Assembly: GCA_000824785.1 (NCBI GenBank)
Contig: CCNB01000034.1
Span: forward strand, 28,269-92,268
DNA: 64,000 bases
Reading direction: 5' to 3'
Source: Mesorhizobium plurifarium
GTDB taxonomy: Bacteria; Pseudomonadota; Alphaproteobacteria; Rhizobiales; Rhizobiaceae
A program made the translations under genes and the position numbers. The number at the start of each line of letters is the position of its first letter. Positions within the stretch are counted from its first letter, which is position 1. Below, in pieces: positions 36,129-42,590 of the stretch. Below the pieces are notes generated by a model. That model had not been told where the DNA came from and did no database searches. It saw only the letters and a list, made by a program, of their open reading frames with translations.

Positions 36129-37703
36129 ATGCGGATTGAGGGTATCCCCGCCTCTCCCGGCTACGCGGAGGGCCCGCTGTTCGATCTCGATCAGCCTCCA
36201 GGAAGCTACAAGGCCAAGGCGAGCGCCGAGGAAGAACAAGCCGCATTGGTGAGCGCAATCGGCAAAGCCGTCGGCCGGCTGACCGCACTGGTCGAGACCG
36301 CCGATGGCGACGCCGCCGGCATCCTCGAATTCCACATCGCCATGCTGGAGGACGACGCATTGAGCGGTCCGGCCTTGGCGGCGATCGGCTCAGGGCAGCC
36401 GGCGGATGCCGCATGGCGCGCGGCGCTGGACAGCGAGATCGCCGGCTACGAAGCGTCGGACCAGGACTATTTCCGCGCCCGCGCCGCGGACTTGCGCGAC
36501 ATCCGCGACCAGGTGCTGCGAGCGCTGAGCGAGGAAGGCGAGGCCGAGGCGCCCCCGGGCGCGATCCTCTATGGCGAGGACATCGCGCCGACACGCTTCC
36601 TCGAAACCGATTGGAACAAAGGCGGCGGCATAGCGCTCAAGCGCGGCAGCACCGCCAGCCATGTCGCGATGCTGGCGCGCTCGCGCGGCGTTCCGATGGT
36701 CGTCGGTCTCGGCGACGATGCTCAAACGCTCACCGGTGTCGCGCTGCTCGATGCTGAACGCGGCGGGATCATTTTTTCGCCATCGCCGGCCGAGGTCGAA
36801 ACTTTCCGGCAATCCGCCTCCTCCTTCGCCGACCGCCAGGGCGCGGCGCGGACATTCCTGATCGAGCCGGCGGTCACCAAGACCGGCACCGCGGTGCGCG
36901 TCCAGGTCAACATCGCCTACCCTTCCGATGTCGACGGCATCGATGTCGCCACCTGCGACGGCGTCGGGCTGATGCGAACCGAATTCCTGTTCGGCAAGGC
37001 ATTGCCGGATGAGGAGACGCAGTACCGTGCCTATCGCAAGGTGCTGGAATGGGCGGGCGACAAGCCGGTGACCATCCGCACCGTCGATGCCGGCGGCGAC
37101 AAGCCGGTGCCGGGCTTCACCGTCGAGGAGACCAACCCATTCCTCGGTCTGCGCGGTATAAGGCTCTCGCTCAAGCGGCGCGATATCTTCCGCGTGCAGA
37201 TACGGGCATTGCTGCGCGCCGCCATCCACGGCAATCTGAAGGTGATGTTCCCGATGATCGCCACGCATGACGAGTATGCCCAAGCCGCGGCGCTGTTCGC
37301 GGAAGAACAGTCGGCGCTTGCGGCGGAAGGCGTCGCGCACAAGCTTCCGCCGCTCGGCATCATGGTCGAGGTGCCTTCCGTCGCGCTGGCCCCCGAGGAT
37401 TTCGCCGACGTCGCCTTCCTTTCGATCGGTTCCAACGATCTGACGCAATATGTGATGGCGGCAGCGCGCGACAATGCGGCGGTCGCGCATCTCAATTCCG
37501 TGCGCCATCCAGCGGTGCTGCGGCTGATCGCTTCAGTCGCGGCCTTCGGGCAGAAGAAGGGTGTTCCGGTCAGCCTCTGCGGCGACGCGGGCGGCGATCC
37601 GGCCGCCATCCCGGCGCTGCTCGAAGCGGGCCTGCGCGACCTGTCGGTCGCGCCGGCACAGCTCGCCATGGCCAAGGCGGCCATCGCGGACGTTTCGGTG
37701 TAG
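36129..37703 (+). CDS. Phosphoenolpyruvate-protein phosphotransferase (enzyme I)
   Basis: A 524-residue enzyme I, shorter than the roughly 575 of E. coli PtsI and lacking the GAF domain of PtsP. The phosphohistidine is His178 in GSTASHVAMLARSRG; the C-terminal PEP-binding barrel has GLMRTEFLFG, the SIGSNDLTQY motif and the catalytic CGDAGG with Cys. It moves phosphate from PEP to the adjacent HPr. ATG 36129 was chosen over an earlier frame start at 36084 because MRIEGIPASPGYAEGPLF matches family N-termini. Confidence 0.93.
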   Translation: MRIEGIPASPGYAEGPLFDLDQPPGSYKAKASAEEEQAALVSAIGKAVGRLTALVETADGDAAGILEFHIAMLEDDALSGPALAAIGSGQPADAAWRAALDSEIAGYEASDQDYFRARAADLRDIRDQVLRALSEEGEAEAPPGAILYGEDIAPTRFLETDWNKGGGIALKRGSTASHVAMLARSRGVPMVVGLGDDAQTLTGVALLDAERGGIIFSPSPAEVETFRQSASSFADRQGAARTFLIEPAVTKTGTAVRVQVNIAYPSDVDGIDVATCDGVGLMRTEFLFGKALPDEETQYRAYRKVLEWAGDKPVTIRTVDAGGDKPVPGFTVEETNPFLGLRGIRLSLKRRDIFRVQIRALLRAAIHGNLKVMFPMIATHDEYAQAAALFAEEQSALAAEGVAHKLPPLGIMVEVPSVALAPEDFADVAFLSIGSNDLTQYVMAAARDNAAVAHLNSVRHPAVLRLIASVAAFGQKKGVPVSLCGDAGGDPAAIPALLEAGLRDLSVAPAQLAMAKAAIADVSV

Positions 37704-37710
37704 GCGCGGC

Positions 37711-38142
37711 ATGGCTAGGACTGCCAAGATACAAGAAGCCGGTTCGGAAGACGCGATCCGCGCCTATAAGACGATCCTTTCGCAGGTCATCGACCAGCGT
37801 CCCTCGGGCATGCGCCAGCGGCTTGCCGATGCGCTCGGCAAGCACCGCAGCTTCGTCACGCAGATATCGAGCCCCGCCTATTCGATCCCAATCCCGTCGA
37901 AGCACCTGCCTTCCATCTTCTCGGTCTGCCATTTCAGCCAGGCCGAGCGCGACCAGTTCATGGCCGCCTATCACCAGGCGCATCCCGGCAAGGCGCCCGC
38001 GGCTTCGGGCCAGCGCAAGACACGCCATGTCTCGCTCATCGTGCCGGATTTCGGCGACGACAAACAGAACGCCGCGCTCGACCGGGCGATCAACGAATTC
38101 ATCCAGAAGATCACCAGCATCGCCGGCAAGGGCAACGGCTGA
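37711..38142 (+). CDS. HTH-like hypothetical protein in the Dha operon
   Basis: A 143-residue protein starting 7 bp after the enzyme I stop. Residues 35-75 (MRQRLADALGKHRSFVTQIS...IPSKHLPSIFSVCHFS) have the spacing of a Cro/XRE-type helix-turn-helix. The C-terminal 45 residues (RHVSLIVPDFGDDKQNAALDRAINEFIQKI) are predicted helical. I do not recognise a named family. Its place between enzyme I and dhaK suggests a regulator or accessory factor of dihydroxyacetone use, possibly the reader of the CTAAACAA sites; this is inference. Confidence 0.7.
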   Translation: MARTAKIQEAGSEDAIRAYKTILSQVIDQRPSGMRQRLADALGKHRSFVTQISSPAYSIPIPSKHLPSIFSVCHFSQAERDQFMAAYHQAHPGKAPAASGQRKTRHVSLIVPDFGDDKQNAALDRAINEFIQKITSIAGKGNG

Positions 38143-38145
38143 GCA

Positions 38146-38193
38146 AGAGCAATTCCAGGAAAGTGCGTAGCGGTTTTCCGTTCGGAATTGCGT
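38146..38193 (+). repeat. Short intergenic repeat, full copy B
   Basis: Forward copy of the roughly 48 bp repeat also at 10421-10470 (inverse) and partly at 1-17. It begins 4 bp after a stop codon and ends 28 bp before dhaK, so it may affect mRNA stability or coupling inside the operon. Confidence 0.75.
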
Positions 38194-38220
38194 AAACTAA
38201 AGACGGTCGGGAGGACTGCC

Positions 38221-39207
38221 ATGAAGAAGTTTCTTAATTCGGTGGACACGGTGCTGACCGAAAGCCTCGATGGCTTCGCCGCCGCTCATGCCGACATCCT
38301 CGTGCTTGGCGACGCCCATAAGTTCATCCGCCGCAGGAAGCTGAAGCCCGGCAAGGTGGCGCTGATCTCGGGCGGCGGCTCGGGCCACGAGCCGCTGCAT
38401 GGCGGGCTGGTCGGCCACGGCATGCTGGACGCCGCCTGCCCCGGCCAGGTCTTCACCTCGCCGACACCCGACCAGATGCTGGCCGCCGTCGAGGCCGTCG
38501 ACACCGGCGCCGGCTGCCTGTTCATCGTCAAGAACTACGAAGGCGACGTGATGAATTTCGACATGGCGGCCGAGATGGCGGACGGCGTACTGCAGGTGGT
38601 GACCAATGACGACGTCGCGGTCGAGAACTCATCCTACACGACCGGGCGGCGCGGGGTGGCCGGCACGCTGGTGGTGGAAAAGATCGTCGGCGCTGCGGCC
38701 GAGCAGGGCATGGCGCTGCGCGAACTCAAGGCGCTGGGCGACCGCGTCAATGAAGCGACACGCTCGATGGGCGTGGCGCTGACCAGCGGTACGGTGCCAG
38801 CGGCCGGCAAACCGACCTTCGAGATCGGCGACGGCGAGATGGAGTTCGGCGTCGGCATCCACGGCGAGCCCGGCCGGCGGCGCGACGCGCTGAAGAGCGC
38901 CGACGCCATCGCCGAGGAGGTCTGCGCGGCCATCGCCGGCGACTTGGGCGAACGCGCCAAGGGGCCGGCGCTGCTGTTCGTCAACGGCTTCGGCGGCACG
39001 CCGTCGATGGAGCTCTATCTGATGTACAACAGCGCGCGCAAAATGTTCGAAAAACGCGGCGTGACAGTGATCCGCTCGCTCGTCGGTTCCTACGTGACCT
39101 CGCTCGACATGGCCGGATGCTCGATCACGCTCACCCTGCTCGACGACGACATGACGGCGCTGTGGGATGCTCCCGTGCACACCGCGGCGCTGCGCTGGGG
39201 GATGTAG
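38221..39207 (+). CDS. dhaK: Dihydroxyacetone kinase subunit DhaK
   Basis: A 328-residue substrate-binding subunit. His214 in VGIHGEPGRR would form the covalent hemiaminal with dihydroxyacetone, and His56 (GGGSGHEP) and Asp109 (NYEGDVMNF) match the catalytic pair at the same numbers as E. coli DhaK. A GGGAGGA ribosome site precedes ATG 38221. It completes the PEP-EI-HPr-DhaM-DhaL-DhaK chain that makes dihydroxyacetone phosphate. Its separation from dhaL by five genes and a repeat is unusual. Confidence 0.93.
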   Translation: MKKFLNSVDTVLTESLDGFAAAHADILVLGDAHKFIRRRKLKPGKVALISGGGSGHEPLHGGLVGHGMLDAACPGQVFTSPTPDQMLAAVEAVDTGAGCLFIVKNYEGDVMNFDMAAEMADGVLQVVTNDDVAVENSSYTTGRRGVAGTLVVEKIVGAAAEQGMALRELKALGDRVNEATRSMGVALTSGTVPAAGKPTFEIGDGEMEFGVGIHGEPGRRRDALKSADAIAEEVCAAIAGDLGERAKGPALLFVNGFGGTPSMELYLMYNSARKMFEKRGVTVIRSLVGSYVTSLDMAGCSITLTLLDDDMTALWDAPVHTAALRWGM

Positions 39208-39271
39208 GCGTCGCTGGCTTACCCCGCGCTTTTCTGGCAAGCATACGCGAAACCTTGCTGCTGCCTGAACG

Positions 39272-40297
39272 ATGCTGCCCGAGCTTTCGCCTGCCCAGGA
39301 AAAATTGCTGATCAAGCTTGCGGACCCCGAGGCGCCCGCCGATTGGGGCAACGACGTTTCCGCAAGCGACCTGTTGGCGCTGCTGGTCAATGCCGAGTTC
39401 CACGGCGTGCTGCCGATCGTGCTGCGCAAGCTCCGGGAACGCGGCGACGCCGATCTGCCGAATGACGCGGGCCTGCGGCAAAAGCTTGCTGAGCTGCGCG
39501 ACCAGATGACGACGGCGACCGGGCAGTCGATGCTGCTGCAATATCACGGCGACCGCGTCATGAAGGCGCTGGCGGCAAAAGGCGTTCCGGCCCGGATCGT
39601 CAAGGGGCCGGTGTTCGCGCGCAGGCTCTATCGCCAGCTTGCCGACCGGCCGTTCACCGACATCGACATCCTCGTCGACCCCGCCGGCATAGAGGCGGCC
39701 AACCGGACGATCGCCGAATGCGGCTTCGTGCTCGGCAGCGGCGAAGCCCTCTCGCACGCGCTGCAGGAATTCAAATGGCTGGAGAAAGAGAATTCCAGCC
39801 TGCTGATCGAATTGCACGGCAACCTGGTGCACGACACCGGCATGCGCAGGCGTCTGTCGCTCGGCTTTCGTGAGCTGCAGGCGATCGACAAGGGCGAGAC
39901 CGACACGCCGGCGGCGCTGCTCACCATCGCCATCGTCCATGCCGCAGGCGGCCACAAGTTCCATAGGCTGCAGCTCTGCGTCGACGTGCTGCAAGGCGTG
40001 CGGGCGTTGAAATCGCCGGAAGACGAAGTGCACCTGCTCGAGGCCGCCCGCATGACCGGCATCGAGCTGGAGCTGGCGACGGTCCTCAACGTCACCGGAC
40101 GCCTGTTCGGCGCGCCGCGCGCGATCGAGCTCGCCGACCGCATCAAGCCGGATCTCTCGATACGGCTGGCGAAATGGCTGATCACCGGCAACATGCTGCT
40201 TCGCGTCAATTCCCGCGAAAAGCTGCGCTCGCGCCTCAGCCGCGACGCTTTCCGCTGGGTGCAGAGGCTCGCGCGGCCGCGACCTTATCCCGCCTGA
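39272..40297 (+). CDS. Nucleotidyltransferase family protein (NTP_transf_5 type)
   Basis: A 341-residue protein of the uncharacterised nucleotidyltransferase family often found in RiPP and exopolysaccharide loci. The fold signature is seen in ARIVKGPVFARRLYRQ followed by DRPFTDIDILVD with the paired Asp. A conserved ELHGNL motif comes near residue 185. It converges on the kinase gene with 16 bp between stops, and together with the kinase, B2 and PqqD-like genes it matches the gene content of some peptide-modification clusters. Substrate unknown. Confidence 0.82.
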   Translation: MLPELSPAQEKLLIKLADPEAPADWGNDVSASDLLALLVNAEFHGVLPIVLRKLRERGDADLPNDAGLRQKLAELRDQMTTATGQSMLLQYHGDRVMKALAAKGVPARIVKGPVFARRLYRQLADRPFTDIDILVDPAGIEAANRTIAECGFVLGSGEALSHALQEFKWLEKENSSLLIELHGNLVHDTGMRRRLSLGFRELQAIDKGETDTPAALLTIAIVHAAGGHKFHRLQLCVDVLQGVRALKSPEDEVHLLEAARMTGIELELATVLNVTGRLFGAPRAIELADRIKPDLSIRLAKWLITGNMLLRVNSREKLRSRLSRDAFRWVQRLARPRPYPA

Positions 40298-40313
40298 TGG
40301 AAGCCACTTCCGG

Positions 40314-41294
40314 CTAAATATCGAGCTTGGCGCGGATCAGCGCCGCCGCCTCGGCCGGCCTTGCCCCAACCTCCAGCGTGAAGGTCGGCACCGCCTTCAC
40401 CAGCGCCGCGATCATCGCCATGCGCCTTTTCTGCAGCGACAGCAGGCCGGTCATGCCGGTCCGCACATTGTCGGTGGCCAGAGCCACCATGGCGTCTGTC
40501 CTGGCCATCGGCAGCAGCCGGGTCTCGGCGTCGGCCGAGCGCGCGAGATGCAGGAGCGCGGCGACGGGCCTGGCGCGCACATCCTCGACCCGAATGATTT
40601 CGCCGAGGCAGTCCAGCGAAACGGACTGCTCGCCCTCGGCGTCCCACTTCTCGCCGAGGCAAGGCGCGACGAAGGGCAGCATCGCCGCCGTGTTGCGGTG
40701 GACCTTCACCTTGCGCGGCATGCCCCAGGCCGTGATGCCCTCAGCCCTTGCGTTGAGGATCATCACGTCGTCCGAGCAAAGGCCGAAGCCCCGGGACGCA
40801 AGCGCCAGCGACGTCGTCGACTTGCCCGTGCCGCTTGGCGCATGGATAAGAACCAGGCCGTCCTTTCCGGGCAAGGTGAGACCCGCCGTGTGTAGCATAT
40901 GCTGGCCGTCGGCGTCTAGCGCCGCATCCAGCACCATCATCAGCAAGGTCCACTTGATCTTGCTGTCTGGATGAAGGCGGATTTCGGCCCGGCCCTCGCC
41001 GTCGCGGATCGACAGCGTCTGTTGGCCCGGGAAGACGAGATGGAAGACGCTGCCTGCGTCGATCATGCGGCAATGGCCGTCCAGCGGCACGTCGCCGTCG
41101 AAAGCCAGCTTTCCTTCGGGGTTCTCCTGCAACTCAGGCGTTTCGACGATGTCGACGCGAAAACCGGGCGGGACAGGCTCGTTTACACGCAGGGCGCCGA
41201 GCATCAGGTCGAAGCTTGGCCACAGATCGGCCCGCGCGGCGGTGATGCCTATGACCTGGCCGTTGAGGTCGTAGCGGAAAGTCTGGTCGCTCAA
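40314..41294 (-). CDS. HPr kinase-like RiPP-associated kinase
   Basis: A 326-residue protein. The C-terminal half holds a Walker A loop (APSGTGKST, about 152-160) and the HprK-like SDDVMIL motif, in the order seen in HPr kinase-related proteins. The start is TTG at 41294, overlapping the B2 stop as TTGA; a longer frame to 41507 overlaps B2 almost entirely and is rejected. Kinases of this type phosphorylate lasso-type precursors in paeninodin-like clusters. There is no membrane segment. Here the likely target is the small peptide at 42101-42190. Confidence 0.85.
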   Translation of the reverse strand: MSDQTFRYDLNGQVIGITAARADLWPSFDLMLGALRVNEPVPPGFRVDIVETPELQENPEGKLAFDGDVPLDGHCRMIDAGSVFHLVFPGQQTLSIRDGEGRAEIRLHPDSKIKWTLLMMVLDAALDADGQHMLHTAGLTLPGKDGLVLIHAPSGTGKSTTSLALASRGFGLCSDDVMILNARAEGITAWGMPRKVKVHRNTAAMLPFVAPCLGEKWDAEGEQSVSLDCLGEIIRVEDVRARPVAALLHLARSADAETRLLPMARTDAMVALATDNVRTGMTGLLSLQKRRMAMIAALVKAVPTFTLEVGARPAEAAALIRAKLDI

Positions 41295-41725
41295 GCGGCC
41301 GGCGCCTTCATCCTGGCCGGGTGGCGGTAGATCTCCACCATGCCGGGCTGGCTGTCGCTGACCACCGGCTTGCCGTCGAGGCAGACCCAGCAATGCGCCG
41401 ACAGGCGAGGCTCGTGCATCGACCTGGCGTCGACCCCGAAACGCAGCTCGGGGTCGAAGCCGGCCATGCGCAGGAAGCGAAAACCGAGAAGACCTTCCCG
41501 AAGGCACCTGCGGTCACGCATCAGCCAGGGGCGCCGCACCGTTCGCTTGACGCGATGGACGATGTAGGTCCAGGGCAAGTCACGATAGGGCGCAGGCGAC
41601 TGCAGAGGCGCCAGTCTCAACACGCCTTCGAAATCGCGCCGACCGACCAGCACCGGCATCAGCCGGGCGCTGAGCCACAAATGGACGCGGAACAGCGCGC
41701 GCAGGACCGGTCCGTCGGCCATCAT
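41291..41725 (-). CDS. Lasso peptide biosynthesis B2-type protein (transglutaminase-like protease)
   Basis: A 144-residue B2 leader peptidase of the lasso peptide family. The catalytic Cys74 is in RDRRCLREGLLGFRF, His111 in AHCWVCLDGKPV, and Asp117 or Asp124 would complete the triad. In lasso systems B2 removes the leader after the RRE protein delivers the precursor. It overlaps the PqqD-like gene (ATGA) and the kinase gene (TTGA), forming one tightly coupled operon. No cyclase gene is nearby. Confidence 0.87.
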   Translation of the reverse strand: MMADGPVLRALFRVHLWLSARLMPVLVGRRDFEGVLRLAPLQSPAPYRDLPWTYIVHRVKRTVRRPWLMRDRRCLREGLLGFRFLRMAGFDPELRFGVDARSMHEPRLSAHCWVCLDGKPVVSDSQPGMVEIYRHPARMKAPAA

Positions 41726-42009
41726 GCGCCCGGGTCGGCGAGGATGCCTTCAGCCACCAGCTCGGCGGCCAGTTCGGCCATGTCCTGGTCGAGCGTTGCC
41801 TTGTCGACCTCGAATTCGTCCGACAGCAGGTCGACGATCTGGTTAAGGTTGCGCGCGCCGTTCACCTTGCCGAGAAAAGCCTCGGTCGTGTCGTTGCAGG
41901 TGTAAAGCTGGCCACTGCGCGCCAAAAGCACGACGGCGCCATCGCCGACATGCTGGACGGACGCGTCGTCCGCCATGCGCAACACTGTTTCAGAGCCGAT
42001 TTCAGCCAT
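41722..42009 (-). CDS. PqqD-family peptide recognition (RRE/B1-like) protein
   Basis: A 95-residue PqqD-like winged-helix protein. It binds the leader peptide of a RiPP precursor and presents it to the peptidase. The typical pattern LYTCNDTTEAFLGKV ... IVDLLSDEFEVDKATLDQD is present. GGAG is 8 bp before the ATG. The stop overlaps the B2 start. The upstream small ORF at 42101-42190 is its probable substrate. Confidence 0.87.
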   Translation of the reverse strand: MAEIGSETVLRMADDASVQHVGDGAVVLLARSGQLYTCNDTTEAFLGKVNGARNLNQIVDLLSDEFEVDKATLDQDMAELAAELVAEGILADPGA

Positions 42010-42100
42010 CCGCCCGCTCCTTTAGCAGCAGCGCAATTAACGCGAGACGATGGCGCTGTCCATCGCCGGCGATAGCGACACGGAAGCGAACTGGGCTATA

Positions 42101-42190
42101 TCAGTCGATCGGAGGGCTTTGGACGCTCGCCACCACATTCGAGAGCCTCTCACGCTTCACCAGCGTCGGCTTTTCGTAAGTTCTCTTCAT
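42101..42190 (-). CDS. Putative RiPP precursor peptide (29 residues)
   Basis: A 29-residue open frame. Residues 5-10 are Y-E-K-P-T-L, fitting the YxxPxL leader motif read by lasso-type RRE proteins; a basic stretch (Lys12, Arg13, Arg15) follows, and the tail has VASVQSPPID. A strong TTGGGGGA ribosome site is 6 bp upstream and a perfect TTGACA lies about 60 bp before. The PqqD-like gene starts 91 bp downstream. The candidate core is very short (about 10-12 residues) and lacks the Gly and distal acidic residue needed for a lasso ring. Too short for ordinary gene finders. Confidence 0.7.
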   Translation of the reverse strand: MKRTYEKPTLVKRERLSNVVASVQSPPID

Positions 42191-42225
42191 CGAAAATCCC
42201 CCAAGTCAAACAACCCGCAGTGTGA

Positions 42226-42254
42226 ACATGACGGGTGATCGCGTCCACTGTCAA
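42226..42254 (-). promoter_or_regulatory. Candidate promoter of the RiPP-like operon
   Basis: On the minus strand TTGACA (42254-42249) is a perfect -35 box; after 17 bp a weak -10-like hexamer TCATGT (42231-42226) follows, 36 bp before the precursor ATG. The -35 match is good and the -10 match poor, so this is tentative. Confidence 0.4.
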
Positions 42255-42319
42255 GGCGGCGGTTGCCTTCCTTCCCCTGAGTAAGCTATGAATCCGCCGG
42301 GCTTTGGGGAGTGATCTGT

Positions 42320-42436
42320 ATGCGTTACAACTGGGAACGGGCTCCGACCGCGTTCGAGCGCCATCGGAAGGCACTTGCAGCGGCCATCCTGATCGCCGGC
42401 GGCGTCGGGCTGATGCTGGCGGCGCTGCCGCTTTAA
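42320..42436 (+). CDS. Possible 38-residue single-helix membrane protein
   Basis: A short open frame starting MRYNWERAPTAFERHRKALA and ending in a hydrophobic helix (AAAILIAGGVGLMLAALPL). GGGGAG lies 8 bp upstream of the ATG. The stop is 154 bp before prpE. It is divergent from the putative precursor peptide. The amino-acid pattern (charged head, one membrane helix) and ribosome site suggest a real small protein, but no family is recognised. The rest of the 400 bp between 42191 and 42590 shows only the promoter noted above. Confidence 0.45.
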   Translation: MRYNWERAPTAFERHRKALAAAILIAGGVGLMLAALPL

Positions 42437-42590
42437 GCCGGCTTAGATCACGAAGTGACAGCGACGCCTCCGCCAGAGGCGCCGAACAGAGACGTTTGCC
42501 GGCGTTGTCGACCAAAATGCAGGAAGACATGGCCGCGACGCGCGGCTTAGTCTATGGCAGGCGGCAGAACGTTTCTTGGGAGGAAGGCGG

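Noticed and set aside
41295..41507. N-terminal extension of the kinase to an upstream start
   Set aside because: It would lie out of frame within the B2 gene and is Arg/Pro-rich shadow sequence; the TTGA junction explains the start.
39272..42190. Calling the locus a lasso peptide cluster
   Set aside because: There is no asparagine-synthetase-like cyclase and the precursor tail lacks the residues for a lasso ring.
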